Part shown: piece after piece, positions 1 through 9,833 of the stretch
Numbering within the stretch: the first letter of the stretch is position 1
How the letters are laid out: each line of letters starts with the position of its first letter
Source: Gammaproteobacteria bacterium
GTDB taxonomy: Bacteria; Pseudomonadota; Gammaproteobacteria; Pseudomonadales; Pseudohongiellaceae
Direction of reading: 5' to 3'
NCBI GenBank assembly: GCA_018661465.1
Contig: JABJIC010000028.1
Coordinates: forward strand, 210,276-274,275
DNA length: 64,000 nt
Notes under the pieces: generated by a model
What the model saw: the letters and a program-made list of their open reading frames with translations, nothing else
Told to the model about the DNA's origin: nothing
Database searches by the model: none
Position numbers and translations under genes: made by a program

Positions 1-25
1 CATATACAGAATATTGGGAGTTGTA

Positions 26-448
26 ATGGCGGTCGAACGAACTTTATCAATCATCAAGCCGGACGCGGTAGCTAAGAATATTATCGGTAAGATCTATAGC
101 CGTTTTGAGAAGGCTGGGCTGAAAGTAGTAGCAGCAAAACTGGTGCAGCTGGACGACAAGTCTGCAGGCGGATTTTATGCTGAGCACGAAGGCAGACCTT
201 TCTATAACGACCTCATCGAATTCATGACCTCTGGACCTGTAATGGTTTCAGCTCTGGAAGGTGAAGGTGCCGTTATGCTTAACCGCGATCTTATGGGTGC
301 TACCAATCCTGCCGAAGCTGAATCGGGCACAATCAGAGCCGATTTCGCAAAGTCTATCGATGCCAACGCGGTTCATGGTTCGGACTCTACAACATCTGCA
401 GCTAGGGAAGTGGCCTACTTCTTTAACGAAGACGAAATCTGCTCATAG
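26..448 (+). CDS. ndk: Nucleoside diphosphate kinase
   Basis: Transfers the gamma phosphate of ATP to nucleoside diphosphates through a phosphohistidine, keeping cytosolic NTP and dNTP pools balanced. The 140-residue protein has the usual NDK length, the N-terminal SIIKPDAV strand with the conserved Lys near residue 11, and the catalytic histidine at about residue 117 in NAVHGSDS. The ORF track opens at an upstream TTG, but the ATG at 26 gives the standard MAVERT N-terminus and has a GGGAG ribosome-binding site six bases upstream. It is the first gene of a conserved gammaproteobacterial run (ndk-rlmN-pilF-rodZ-ispG-hisS). Assignment is very secure. Confidence 0.97.
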   Translation: MAVERTLSIIKPDAVAKNIIGKIYSRFEKAGLKVVAAKLVQLDDKSAGGFYAEHEGRPFYNDLIEFMTSGPVMVSALEGEGAVMLNRDLMGATNPAEAESGTIRADFAKSIDANAVHGSDSTTSAAREVAYFFNEDEICS

Positions 449-528
449 GCAGACGGAACTCAAGCACACCGGAAAACAACACACCTGCCTGCTGAAAAGA
501 GCAGGGTTTGAATAAAGGTAAGTTGATT

Positions 529-1707
529 ATGACGGCGACAAGCAAATCCAATTTGGCTGGTCTTAGTCTCGAAAAACTTCGGGAGTTGTTCGTTGTCGCC
601 GGTGAAAAACCTTTCCGTGCCGCTCAGGTAATGAAATGGATACACCAGCGCGGAGTTCTGGATATCGATTTGATGACCGATATCAGCAAGGACTTGCGAG
701 AAAACCTCAAAACTATTGCTGAAATAAAACTTCCCATAGTAGTGGAAGACTTCAAGTCTGAAGACGGTAGTCGTAAATGGATAATTGAAGTAGCCAGTGG
801 TTCCCGTGTTGAGATGGTATTTATACCGGAGGGCAGTAGAGGGACGCTATGCATTTCGTCTCAAGCCGGTTGTTCTCTGGATTGCAGTTTTTGTGCAACT
901 GGGAAACAGGGTTTCAATAGTAATCTGACAGTAGCTGAGATTATAGGCCAGCTATGGTGGGCTAATTCTCTTCTCGGTGGCTTTAAGAGTTCAACTGAAC
1001 GACCAGTTAGTAATGTTGTCATGATGGGCATGGGTGAGCCATTGCTGAATTTCGAAAATGTTATGGATGCCCTGAGCATCATGATGGAAGATTCAGCTTA
1101 CGGCCTTTCCAAGAGGAAAGTAACTATCAGTACTTCTGGTGTAGTCCCTGCGATAGATCGCCTCAAGGACTATACCGATGCATCTCTAGCGATTTCGCTC
1201 CATGCTCCAAACGATGAATTGCGAAGCTCGATCATGCCAATCAACAAGAAATATCCGATTAAGGAACTGCTTCGGTCTATTGATGGCTATATGGAGAGTC
1301 TTTCAGATAAGCGTGTTCCGGTATTCGAATACACTTTAATCGCTGGTGTTAACGACCACAGACAACATGCCCGGGACCTGGCTGTTCTACTAAAAGATAT
1401 GCCCTGCAAGATCAACCTGATTCCATTTAATCCGTTTTCTCTTAGTGACTATCGCCAGCCCAGTTCATCTTCAATATCCAATTTTCGACAAATACTTCAG
1501 CAAGCTGGTTATACGGTGACGGTGAGAACGACAAGAGGTGATGATATCGGAGCTGCCTGCGGTCAACTGGTAGGTGATGTAGAAGATCAAACCCGGAGAA
1601 GCCAGCGCCACAAGAAGCGGCAGCTTGATGCTGCGGAAGCCGCCAAAAATGGCAAAAAAGCCTTTGATAGCACTGATAATCTCGCTGTCGCTGCCGACAG
1701 ACTATAA
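529..1707 (+). CDS. rlmN: 23S rRNA (adenine-2503-C2)-methyltransferase, radical SAM
   Basis: Dual-specificity radical SAM methylase that modifies A2503 of 23S rRNA and, in characterised homologues, A37 of some tRNAs. The radical SAM cluster motif CSLDCSFC lies at about residues 115-122, followed by GMGEPL and the SLHAPND segment; the methyl-carrying cysteine is in the C-terminal GAACGQL. Length of 392 residues is typical. The track starts at TTG 508, but ATG 529 follows an AAAGGTAAG Shine-Dalgarno-like stretch and is preferred. The lysine- and alanine-rich C-terminal tail (after about residue 350) is a common variable extension. It sits between ndk and pilF as in related genomes. Confidence 0.96.
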   Translation: MTATSKSNLAGLSLEKLRELFVVAGEKPFRAAQVMKWIHQRGVLDIDLMTDISKDLRENLKTIAEIKLPIVVEDFKSEDGSRKWIIEVASGSRVEMVFIPEGSRGTLCISSQAGCSLDCSFCATGKQGFNSNLTVAEIIGQLWWANSLLGGFKSSTERPVSNVVMMGMGEPLLNFENVMDALSIMMEDSAYGLSKRKVTISTSGVVPAIDRLKDYTDASLAISLHAPNDELRSSIMPINKKYPIKELLRSIDGYMESLSDKRVPVFEYTLIAGVNDHRQHARDLAVLLKDMPCKINLIPFNPFSLSDYRQPSSSSISNFRQILQQAGYTVTVRTTRGDDIGAACGQLVGDVEDQTRRSQRHKKRQLDAAEAAKNGKKAFDSTDNLAVAADRL

Positions 1708-1728
1708 AGGTAAATAGGTAATTTCGTT

Positions 1729-2529
1729 ATGAGGCTGTATATGCTTATCTCTCCAGTTCGCACACTTTATCCTTGCTTAGTCATGCTGCTGGCAGGATTG
1801 TCCCTGAGTGCATGTATAACCACCACAACAGGCGGTTTTATAGCGGAGGCTTCTGATGAGCAGGCGCTAGATGACTATTTGCAATTAGCCATAGCCTACT
1901 ATGATGAGAACGACATGCAAGGCGCCCGGCGACACATCAACAATGCCATGCAGATTGATGGCCGGAATTCCGACGTTTTTACCATTCTTGCTCTAGTTTT
2001 TCAGCGCGAAGGAGATTTGGATCGCGCTGCTGAAAATTTCGATCGAGCTATTGATTTAGATCGGGGAAATTCAATGGCCCGGAATAACTACGCGGTCCTG
2101 CTGTTTGAAATGGGGCGATATCAAGATGCCTACGAGCAATTAGAACAAGTTGCCAATGATCCCGATTATGATGGCAGAGCAATTGCTTACGAAAATTTAG
2201 GGCGTGCTGCTATTCAATTAGACAGAGTTGAAGATGCCAAAAATGCTTTTCAGCGCGCCTTGCAGCTAAACAGCAATTTGTATATCTCAGCCTTGGAATC
2301 GGCGCTTATAGAGTTTGAGCAAGGGAATTATGAAAGAGCCCGATCAAGCTTTCAAAGTTATCTAACTATAGTTGAATTTTCCAGCGTGCCTCATTCTCCA
2401 AGGGCATTGCTCGCCGGAATTCGAATAGAAGGCTATTTTCAGAACCAGCAATTCGTGAACAATTTTTCTCGAGTGCTGGAAGCTCTCTATCGAAATTCTC
2501 CAGAGTACCAAAGCTATTTAGAGCTCTAA
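1729..2529 (+). CDS. pilF: Type IV pilus biogenesis/stability lipoprotein PilF (PilW), TPR
   Basis: Outer-membrane pilotin-type lipoprotein that in Pseudomonas and Neisseria helps the PilQ secretin insert and multimerise. A signal peptide ends in a lipobox (LSLSAC, Cys near residue 29), and the rest is a chain of tetratricopeptide repeats (for example NDMQGARRHINNAMQ, GDLDRAAENFDRAI, GRYQDAYEQLEQV). The 266 residues fit the family. ATG 1741 is an alternative start. The gene ends one base before rodZ, so the two are likely translated from one message. No other pilus gene is in the window, so the role is taken from family and synteny. Confidence 0.9.
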   Translation: MRLYMLISPVRTLYPCLVMLLAGLSLSACITTTTGGFIAEASDEQALDDYLQLAIAYYDENDMQGARRHINNAMQIDGRNSDVFTILALVFQREGDLDRAAENFDRAIDLDRGNSMARNNYAVLLFEMGRYQDAYEQLEQVANDPDYDGRAIAYENLGRAAIQLDRVEDAKNAFQRALQLNSNLYISALESALIEFEQGNYERARSSFQSYLTIVEFSSVPHSPRALLAGIRIEGYFQNQQFVNNFSRVLEALYRNSPEYQSYLEL

Positions 2530-2530
2530 C

Positions 2531-3535
2531 ATGGCAGAAAACGAGTTAAACACCGACATGGGAAGCGAAGGCGGCGAAGATCAACAAGCTGCACGTTTGT
2601 CTGTGGGCGCGACACTCCGGGAAGAGAGGCTTCGCCAGGAGCTTTCTGAAAAAGAAGTCGCTGATAAGTTACACATTACCATGCACTATGTGAAAGCCAT
2701 CGAGTCTGATTGTTACGAAAAACTTCCTGGTGCCGTATTCGCAAAAGGATACATTAAAAGCTACGCCGGAATTCTGGAACTGAACGAAGGTGAAATCCTG
2801 CAGCTTTATTCTGATATTTCGAAACGGCAGGAAGAAAGCAAAGAAGAAGAAATTCGTCAGAAGGCAAGGAAGCGAAAGGATAGAAACAAGCCGTGGCTAA
2901 TCCTGTCTGCAATTATTTTCATTGGCGGTTTCACCGGTTTGTGGTTGTACAATAAATTTTCCACCGATGATGCTTCTCAACCGGGCGCACCTCTGCCTAA
3001 TACGCAAACACAGGAAGCCAGAACTTCCGAATCCTTGAACAGCCAGATAAGCGCTAACTCTCAGCTTGTGCCTGAAACCGATGTCGAAGATGACGTAGTG
3101 GCTACTCGTTCTCCGTTAGATACACGGGGTTCAAATTCTTCAATTCCTACGCGTTATTCAACTGTAGAAAGCCAACTTGATGGGATTTCTTCTATACCTG
3201 CATCGTCGGCGGAGACAAATGCTTCTGAATTGGGCAGCCAACTGCTCGAAGAAGCTCCGCTGCAGCAAGTAATATCTGTAGGTGAGGCGGGAAATGATAT
3301 GCTTCGAGTCTCTTTCAGTGGCGAAAGCTGGATCGAGATTAGCGATGCTGATTCGAATCAGCTTTATAGAAATATCCGAGAAGCCGGAGATATTTTGGAG
3401 GTTTCCGGCAATGCTCCGTTTAACATTCTACTTGGTGATGCACCTTTCGCTTCGATGACACTTAATGGTGAATCTATTAATGTCACTGATAATATCCGCA
3501 TCGATAACTCCGCCAGATTGACCGTTGGCTTATAA
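2531..3535 (+). CDS. rodZ: Cytoskeletal protein RodZ
   Basis: Bitopic inner-membrane protein that links MreB filaments to the elongation machinery and so sets rod shape. Residues about 24-100 form the Xre-like helix-turn-helix domain (VGATLREERLRQELSEKEVA) that binds MreB rather than acting as a transcription factor. A basic juxtamembrane stretch precedes one transmembrane helix at about 121-140. A Ser/Thr/Pro/Gln-rich linker follows, and a C-terminal DUF4115 beta domain (SGESWIEISDA) is periplasmic. Length of 334 residues is normal. Its ATG lies one base after the pilF stop, and ispG follows 46 bases downstream, matching the widespread rodZ-ispG pairing. Confidence 0.94.
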   Translation: MAENELNTDMGSEGGEDQQAARLSVGATLREERLRQELSEKEVADKLHITMHYVKAIESDCYEKLPGAVFAKGYIKSYAGILELNEGEILQLYSDISKRQEESKEEEIRQKARKRKDRNKPWLILSAIIFIGGFTGLWLYNKFSTDDASQPGAPLPNTQTQEARTSESLNSQISANSQLVPETDVEDDVVATRSPLDTRGSNSSIPTRYSTVESQLDGISSIPASSAETNASELGSQLLEEAPLQQVISVGEAGNDMLRVSFSGESWIEISDADSNQLYRNIREAGDILEVSGNAPFNILLGDAPFASMTLNGESINVTDNIRIDNSARLTVGL

Positions 3536-3581
3536 TATCTATTTAATTCCTATTTAATTTCAGACTCAACAGAACTAAACC

Positions 3582-4694
3582 ATGAGTAGTAATCAGAATA
3601 TTAATCGTCGTAAGACTCGCCAGATTATGGTGGGAGATGTCGCTGTTGGAGGCGATGCACCTATTTCGGTGCAGAGCATGACCAATACAGAGACCTGCGA
3701 TGTAGAGGCTACTCTCGGTCAGATATCTCGCCTGGTAAATGCTGGCGTGGATATCGTGCGTGTCTCAGTCCCGAGCATGGATGCAGCTGAGGCATTCAAA
3801 TCTATTCGGGCTCAAGTGGATGTGCCCCTCGTAGCCGATATTCATTTCGATTACCGCATCGCGCTCAAAGTTCTTGAATACGGCGTTGATTGCCTACGAA
3901 TTAATCCTGGAAATATTGGCAGTGAAGATCGAATCCGTATGGTTGTCGATAGTGCTGGGGATAAAAATATTCCTCTGAGAATTGGAGTAAATGCGGGTTC
4001 ATTAGGCAAGGCTTTATTGAGAAAATACAAAGAGCCTAACGCTGAAGCTATGGTTGAATCTGCGCTAACTCAAATTGAAATTCTCGACAAGCTCGATTTT
4101 CAAAACTTCAAAATCAGTTTGAAAGCTTCTGAAATATTCATGACGCTTCAGGCTTATCGAAGCCTGGCTACGCAAATTGATCAACCTTTCCATCTAGGAA
4201 TTACCGAGGCTGGAGGTTTACGATCGGGAACAGTGAAGTCTGCCATCGGTCTTGGCTCGCTGCTCATGGATGGAATTGGAGACACTCTGCGAGTTTCTCT
4301 GGCGGCGGACCCGGTTGAGGAAGTTAAGGTTGGATTCGACATACTGAAGAGTCTGGGACTTCGGCACAAAGGAGTTAATTTAGTAGCTTGCCCGAGTTGT
4401 TCGAGACAAAATTTTGATGTTATTTCTGTGGTTAATGAGCTGGAATCCAGACTGGAAGATATAGTTACTCCAATCGATGTGGCAGTGATTGGCTGTATCG
4501 TAAACGGACCTGGCGAAGCCAAGGTCGCAGAAATTGGACTCACCGGAGCAAGCCCCAATAACCTTGTTTATGTCGAAGGTGCGCCGGATCATAAAATTAG
4601 TAATGAAAATCTCGTGGATGAATTAGAAGCAATGGTTCGCCAACGGGTGGCAGATAAGCAGGCTGCAGAAAAAGACCTGATCGCTTCAAGCTAA
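3582..4694 (+). CDS. ispG: 4-hydroxy-3-methylbut-2-enyl diphosphate synthase (flavodoxin), IspG/GcpE
   Basis: Catalyses the penultimate MEP-pathway step, reductive ring opening of MEcPP to HMBPP, using a [4Fe-4S] cluster. The N-terminal TIM-barrel part contains [10 protein letters not shown] and [10 protein letters not shown]. The C-terminal cluster ligands are the cysteines of ACPSCSR (two) and [11 protein letters not shown] (one), with the glutamate of the latter as fourth ligand. The 370 residues match the bacterial two-domain form. The gene sits between rodZ and hisS as in E. coli and Pseudomonas, so the MEP route supplies isoprenoids here. Confidence 0.97.
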   Translation: MSSNQNINRRKTRQIMVGDVAVGGDAPISVQSMTNTETCDVEATLGQISRLVNAGVDIVRVSVPSMDAAEAFKSIRAQVDVPLVADIHFDYRIALKVLEYGVDCLRINPGNIGSEDRIRMVVDSAGDKNIPLRIGVNAGSLGKALLRKYKEPNAEAMVESALTQIEILDKLDFQNFKISLKASEIFMTLQAYRSLATQIDQPFHLGITEAGGLRSGTVKSAIGLGSLLMDGIGDTLRVSLAADPVEEVKVGFDILKSLGLRHKGVNLVACPSCSRQNFDVISVVNELESRLEDIVTPIDVAVIGCIVNGPGEAKVAEIGLTGASPNNLVYVEGAPDHKISNENLVDELEAMVRQRVADKQAAEKDLIASS

Positions 4695-4731
4695 GCCAGG
4701 GACATTCAAGAAATTAGAAAATTATAGAGCT

Positions 4732-6018
4732 ATGGCAAAACTACAAGCAATACGAGGGATGAACGACATCCTTCCTGAACAGACCCCTAGTTGGCAGTAT
4801 CTGGAAAAATGTTTTCAGCAGGTAATGCATCGTTATGCTTATCAGGAAATCAGGTTTCCCATACTCGAACAGACAGCACTCTTTAAGCGTTCTATAGGCG
4901 AAGTAACCGACATTGTTGAGAAGGAAATGTATAGCTTCGATGATCGCAATGGTGACAATTTGAGCTTACGTCCGGAAGGTACAGCTGGATGTGTGAGAGC
5001 CGCCGATCAGAATGGACTTCTTTATAACCAACAACAACGACTCTGGTATCAAGGGCCGATGTTTCGACATGAGCGTCCCCAAAAAGGACGTTATCGCCAG
5101 TTTCACCAATTTGGAGTCGAAGCATTTGGCATGGATGGACCTGACATCGATGCAGAGATTATTCAGCTGTCGGCTAGCTTGTGGAATGAACTTGATCTTG
5201 GCGAATATCTGACACTGGAAATCAACAATATTGGTTCCGCCGAAGATCGGAAGTCCTATGGAGCTGCTCTGACAAGTTTTCTTGAGGAGAGGGCAGAGAG
5301 TCTTGATGATGATGCGCGTAAGCGTATGCACACTAACCCCATGCGTGTTTTGGACAGCAAGAATCCGGATGTCCAGAGTGCCCTCGGTGATGCTCCTGCT
5401 TTGGAAGACTATGTTAACGAACAGAGTATTGAGCACTTTTCAAAATTAAAGGCATTGCTGGACCGAGTTGGTATTACCTATGTGGTGAACCCGCGTCTGG
5501 TAAGAGGTCTCGATTATTACAATAACTGTGTATTTGAGTGGATTACAGATTCATTGGGTGCGCAGGGAACTGTATGTGGCGGCGGCCGATATGATGGCCT
5601 GGTTGCTCAACTGGGTGGCAAACCCACTAAGGCTGCAGGGTTTGCCATAGGGGAAGAAAGACTTGTCTTAATGCTGGATTCTCTGAGCAAGGTTCCTGCA
5701 CAAAGCCTCCAGAAAACAGATGTCTATATTGTGGTCATCGGTGAGGAAATGTCGGCGGCGGCTATGGAGCTCTCGCTACAACTGCGCTCAAGCTACCCGC
5801 AATTGGGAATTATCAGTCATTGCGGTGGTGGCAAGTACAATAGCCAGCTAAAACGAGCATTTAGCAGCGGAGCCGAACTGGCTGTCGTTCTGGAGTCAGA
5901 TTCTGGGGAGGAAACAGTAAAATTGCGCCGTTTAGACGATTCTGCAGACTCAGTTAGCGTGAATATCAGCGAGGCGGTGCTAAAAGTAGGTGAAATTCTC
6001 GGAATTTCAGGGTCATAG
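4732..6018 (+). CDS. hisS: Histidyl-tRNA synthetase
   Basis: Class II aminoacyl-tRNA synthetase that charges tRNA-His. The class II motifs are visible: motif 2 around LRPEGTAG and [19 protein letters not shown], the histidine-specific [13 protein letters not shown] segment, and motif 3 near [11 protein letters not shown]. The last roughly 100 residues form the anticodon-binding domain. Length of 428 residues is standard. The start [15 protein letters not shown] is the family-typical N-terminus. Position between ispG and yfgM is conserved. Confidence 0.97.
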   Translation: MAKLQAIRGMNDILPEQTPSWQYLEKCFQQVMHRYAYQEIRFPILEQTALFKRSIGEVTDIVEKEMYSFDDRNGDNLSLRPEGTAGCVRAADQNGLLYNQQQRLWYQGPMFRHERPQKGRYRQFHQFGVEAFGMDGPDIDAEIIQLSASLWNELDLGEYLTLEINNIGSAEDRKSYGAALTSFLEERAESLDDDARKRMHTNPMRVLDSKNPDVQSALGDAPALEDYVNEQSIEHFSKLKALLDRVGITYVVNPRLVRGLDYYNNCVFEWITDSLGAQGTVCGGGRYDGLVAQLGGKPTKAAGFAIGEERLVLMLDSLSKVPAQSLQKTDVYIVVIGEEMSAAAMELSLQLRSSYPQLGIISHCGGGKYNSQLKRAFSSGAELAVVLESDSGEETVKLRRLDDSADSVSVNISEAVLKVGEILGISGS

Positions 6019-6142
6019 CCTCATTCAGCAGTGTCAGGCGAGGCACAAACAGGTAGAATTGCGGTTTTCCTCATTTGGGGATATTTATTTAATAGTGGCG
6101 GTCATAAAAGAGACTGTCTGCGTGTTGAAATAGGAGTAAGTC

Positions 6143-6811
6143 GTGGCGATTAACGCGGCAGAAGAAGAAAGTTTAGAAGCACTGAAGAAATGGTGGGAAG
6201 AAAACGGCAAGCAATTACTTACCATGGTAATTGTAGTTTTCGCTCTGGGTACTTCCTGGCTGCTTTGGCAGAATTCACAGATAGCCGCGGCAGATGCAGC
6301 ATCTGATATTTATGAAGAGATCTTGACCTTGGCTGTTGCCGAGCCAGGGACTGAGGTGAGCGCTGAAAATGGGGCGCAAATCCTAGACTTAGGCAATCAG
6401 TTGAGAGCAGACCACAGCGGCACAGTCTATGCACTGTTTGGTTCCCTGTTTTCTGCGCAGCAGCAAGTTCGCACTGATGACTTAGCTGCAGCTGAAGAAT
6501 CACTACAGTGGATTCTCGACAATCAGAAAGACGGTATGTTTGATAAAACCGATGAAGGTCTGATTTTGACGGCAAGCCTGCGTCTGGGTCGAGTAATTCT
6601 TGCCCAGGGTGATGCGGAACGCGCATTGAGTCTAATTAACAATCTTGATCCAAAGACATTCGAACCGGGCTTTGCTGAATTGCGCGGCGATGTCTACCTA
6701 GCAATGGGTAGGTTGGTAGATGCGAGAGAAGCGTATCAAGCGGCACAACAGGCCGGCTCTAATAGCGGTGGTTTAAGAATGAAGTTGGATGATCTCTCTG
6801 CTGAAAGTTAG
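6143..6811 (+). CDS. yfgM: YfgM-like ancillary SecYEG/periplasmic chaperone protein
   Basis: YfgM of E. coli is a single-span inner-membrane protein with a periplasmic TPR-like domain that associates with SecYEG and PpiD. This 222-residue protein has the same design: a short cytosolic start (EEESLEALKKWWEENGK), one transmembrane helix at about 22-41, then helical repeats. The start is GTG at 6143, placed by the preceding TAGGAGTAAG ribosome-binding site. The 124-bp gap after hisS has no obvious terminator. Flanking hisS and bamB is the conserved context. Confidence 0.88.
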   Translation: MAINAAEEESLEALKKWWEENGKQLLTMVIVVFALGTSWLLWQNSQIAAADAASDIYEEILTLAVAEPGTEVSAENGAQILDLGNQLRADHSGTVYALFGSLFSAQQQVRTDDLAAAEESLQWILDNQKDGMFDKTDEGLILTASLRLGRVILAQGDAERALSLINNLDPKTFEPGFAELRGDVYLAMGRLVDAREAYQAAQQAGSNSGGLRMKLDDLSAES

Positions 6812-6888
6812 GCATCACAATTGTTTGCTCATAAATACGCACTCACAACTTACTTAAATATACAAAAACTGAATTGATAAAACACCCC

Positions 6889-8112
6889 ATGACCATACTC
6901 AGCAATCAAAGGCCTCAATCGTTGAAGACTAGCAGCTCTTTTTTAAAGGTCGCTATGTTTCCTTTGCTTGCTTCTCTCTCTGCATGCTCGGGTTTCGATG
7001 CGGCAGTACTCAATCCTGGAAATTGGTTTGATGATGAAGAAGTTAATCCTCCTAAGGAATTAGTGAGGATCGAGCAGGAAGTTCAGCTAAACCGACAGTG
7101 GAGTGTAAGTGTTGGTAATGGTCAGGGGCGTAATTACACTGAGATAACTCCTGCACTGGATGCGGGCATGATTTATGCCGCCAGTCAAAATGGAAATGTC
7201 GCCGCTGTAAATGCCGAGACCGGAGATATTCGTTGGCGCACTGATCTCGAGATAGCTATCACGGGTGGTGTTGGCGCTGGTGATGGTTTGGTGATGATTG
7301 GAACAGAGGATGCCGAGGTGGTTGCTTTGGACCAGGTTACTGGAGAGATTCTTTGGCGTCAGCCAGTCTCCAGCGAAGTGCTATCGGCACCACAAACTGA
7401 TGGAGAAGTTGTTGTCGCACAGACCGTGGACGGCAAATTGCTGGGCTTAAATGCTGAAGATGGCGCCCAGCGCTGGATTTATGAAACCAGCCTGCCCGCT
7501 CTAACCCTCAGGGGAACAAGTATTCCCGTTATCACTTCCACTGGATCAGTTGTAGCAGGGTTCAGTAACGGAACACTGATTTCAGTATCTTCCGATACGG
7601 GAGTCTGGCAGTGGGAAGAGAGAGTAGCAGTCCCGGAAGGGCAGTATGATATTGATCGAGTTATCGATGTTGATGGCGATTTATTACTAGATGGCACCAG
7701 AATATTTGCTTCAAGCTATCAGGGAAATTTAATGGCCTTCGATGTTGCAACGGGTCGAATTGTCTGGGGCATGGAAGCATCCAGTTACCACGGTCTTGAA
7801 CAGGGCTTCGGGAATCTCTACTACTGCAGTGACAAAAGCATTGTAACTGCGGTAAGAGATAATTCAGAAGATGTTGTGTGGGAAAACACAGATCTTGAAA
7901 ACCGTGCACTTACAGCGCCAAAGTCTATTGGTAACTATATAGCAGTTGCAGACTTTGAAGGCTATGTACACTTAATCTCCCAGATAGACGGACGCATCGT
8001 AGGTCGAACCGAAGTCGATGGTGATGGAGTCAGGTCGAATATGTTGGCGGACAACGGTAGATTATTTGTTTATGGAAATAGTGGTCGCCTCACAGCATAC
8101 GACCTGCGTTAG
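6889..8112 (+). CDS. bamB: Outer-membrane protein assembly factor BamB (lipoprotein, beta-propeller)
   Basis: Periplasmic lipoprotein of the BAM complex that scaffolds BamA for beta-barrel insertion. A signal peptide ends in a lipobox (LLASLSAC, Cys about residue 33), then eight PQQ-like beta-propeller blades follow with recurring motifs such as VAAVNAETGDIRW and VVALDQVTGEILW. ATG 6889 is preferred over the TTG opened by the track at 6874. Although it shares the propeller fold with the quinoproteins elsewhere in the window, it lacks a PQQ active site. Placement between yfgM and der is canonical. Confidence 0.94.
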   Translation: MTILSNQRPQSLKTSSSFLKVAMFPLLASLSACSGFDAAVLNPGNWFDDEEVNPPKELVRIEQEVQLNRQWSVSVGNGQGRNYTEITPALDAGMIYAASQNGNVAAVNAETGDIRWRTDLEIAITGGVGAGDGLVMIGTEDAEVVALDQVTGEILWRQPVSSEVLSAPQTDGEVVVAQTVDGKLLGLNAEDGAQRWIYETSLPALTLRGTSIPVITSTGSVVAGFSNGTLISVSSDTGVWQWEERVAVPEGQYDIDRVIDVDGDLLLDGTRIFASSYQGNLMAFDVATGRIVWGMEASSYHGLEQGFGNLYYCSDKSIVTAVRDNSEDVVWENTDLENRALTAPKSIGNYIAVADFEGYVHLISQIDGRIVGRTEVDGDGVRSNMLADNGRLFVYGNSGRLTAYDLR

Positions 8113-8181
8113 TCCTCTCTCCAAGATCTAATTACACAAGCTGATTAGCACAACCCGATTTATACAACTACAGGCTAGTAC

Positions 8182-9714
8182 ATGACACCAGTAATTGCTC
8201 TGGTGGGTCGGCCCAATGTGGGCAAATCCACTCTATTCAACCGATTGACTCGAAGTCGAGAAGCACTAGTGGCTAATATGCCAGGGCTCACTCGTGATCG
8301 AAAATACGGTGAGGGCAAGATGGACAATAAAAAGTTCATTTGCATCGATACCGGCGGTATTACTGGGGACGAAGAAGGCATCGATATGGAGATGGCTTCC
8401 CAGTCTCTTCTGGCTATCGAAGAGGCTAACATCTGTCTGTTTCTGGTAGACGCGAAGGACGGTTTGCTTCCAGATGATAGTCGAATTTTAGATCATCTAC
8501 GTAAGCGTGAAAAAAATACCTACGTAATTGTTAATAAAGTTGATGGTCTGGATCCGGATCAAGCTCTCGCAGATTTTTACAGCTTTGGTTTTGCTCAGCT
8601 ATTCCCAATTACTGCCACCCAGGGCCGAGGCGTAAAGGCCATGCTGGAAACAGTGCTGGCGGAATTTGACTATAAAGAAGAGCCAGATGAAGTAGTTGAC
8701 GACCCTGCTCTTGGTATCAAGATAGCCATAGCGGGAAGACCAAATGTAGGCAAGTCGACCCTGGTCAATCGAATGCTCGGCGAAGATCGAGTCGTTGTTT
8801 ATGATGAGCCAGGAACTACCCGAGACAGTGTATACATACCATTCGAGAGACGCGGAAAGAAATATACGCTGATTGATACTGCCGGTATTAAAAAGCGAGG
8901 GAAGACCCGAGAGACAATAGAAAAATTCTCTGTAGTGAAATCATTACAGGCAATTCAGGATGCGAATGTTGTTGTGCTAATCGTCGATGCTCAAACTGGC
9001 ATCGTCGAACAAGATCTACACCTCCTTGGATACGTAATCGATACCGGTAGAGCTTTGGTTATTGCATTGAATAAATGGGATGGCATGGAGCTAGAGGCGA
9101 AGGAAAGAATTAACGAAGAAATTCGTCGCCGCTTTACCTTTGTTGATTTTGCCAAGATTCATTTTATATCCGCACTCCATGGTACTGGAGTGGGGGATCT
9201 CTATAAATCAATTCATACCGCCTATGATTCTGCCCGTAAGCAGCTTGCTACAAACAAGTTGACTCTACTTTTACAGGACGCTGTAACCGATCATGCACCA
9301 CCGGTTGTTAACGGAAGAAGAATTAAATTGCGCTATGCTCATGCTGGCGGTCAGAATCCACCAACAATTATAATTCATGGAAAGCAGACCGATAGAGTTC
9401 CCGCTTCTTACAGTCGTTATTTGGAAAAAACATTTCGAAGAGTTCTTAAGCTTGAAGGAACGCCTGTTCGTATTGAGTATAAAAGCGACGAAAATCCGTT
9501 TACAAAGCATGAGAAAAACCTTACTCAACAGCAAGTAGCACAGAAACGGCGAATTGCCAGGAATAAGGGCCTTGGCAAAGGTGTGGGCAAGGCCGCCAAG
9601 AAGACTGTCAGTGATCGCAAGGAAAGACAAAAGGTGGCAGCTGGCAGGCCCGGAACCAAAGGCAGTAAGCGCAACTCGCAAGTTGGCGGTAGCGGTCGCA
9701 GTAAGCCCAAATGA
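8182..9714 (+). CDS. der: Ribosome assembly GTPase Der (EngA), double Era-like
   Basis: Essential GTPase for 50S subunit maturation. Two complete G domains in tandem are visible: G1 GRPNVGKSTLFN near residue 9 with DTGG and NKVD, and a second GRPNVGKSTLVN near residue 184 with DTAG and NKWD, followed by the C-terminal KH-like domain. The 510-residue length includes a basic C-terminal tail (KGLGKGVGKAAKK and onwards), likely an rRNA-binding extension. In many Gammaproteobacteria xseA and guaBA lie close downstream; here accessory genes begin instead. Confidence 0.97.
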   Translation: MTPVIALVGRPNVGKSTLFNRLTRSREALVANMPGLTRDRKYGEGKMDNKKFICIDTGGITGDEEGIDMEMASQSLLAIEEANICLFLVDAKDGLLPDDSRILDHLRKREKNTYVIVNKVDGLDPDQALADFYSFGFAQLFPITATQGRGVKAMLETVLAEFDYKEEPDEVVDDPALGIKIAIAGRPNVGKSTLVNRMLGEDRVVVYDEPGTTRDSVYIPFERRGKKYTLIDTAGIKKRGKTRETIEKFSVVKSLQAIQDANVVVLIVDAQTGIVEQDLHLLGYVIDTGRALVIALNKWDGMELEAKERINEEIRRRFTFVDFAKIHFISALHGTGVGDLYKSIHTAYDSARKQLATNKLTLLLQDAVTDHAPPVVNGRRIKLRYAHAGGQNPPTIIIHGKQTDRVPASYSRYLEKTFRRVLKLEGTPVRIEYKSDENPFTKHEKNLTQQQVAQKRRIARNKGLGKGVGKAAKKTVSDRKERQKVAAGRPGTKGSKRNSQVGGSGRSKPK

Positions 9715-9833
9715 TTCGACTCAAGCCCTGTAGCTTGATTCCTCCCGAGAACAGATATAAGGCCCAAGCCTGATTTGATGGCAGCTCCTATTGAGTTAGC
9801 CTCTTTTTGAGACAGACAAGCCAGGAGAGAAAA

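Noticed and set aside
14-25. Upstream TTG start for ndk
   Set aside because: It adds four residues without family similarity; ATG 26 has the ribosome-binding site.
4181-4558. 125-codon antisense ORF inside ispG
   Set aside because: It is a shadow of a highly conserved gene and has no recognisable features.
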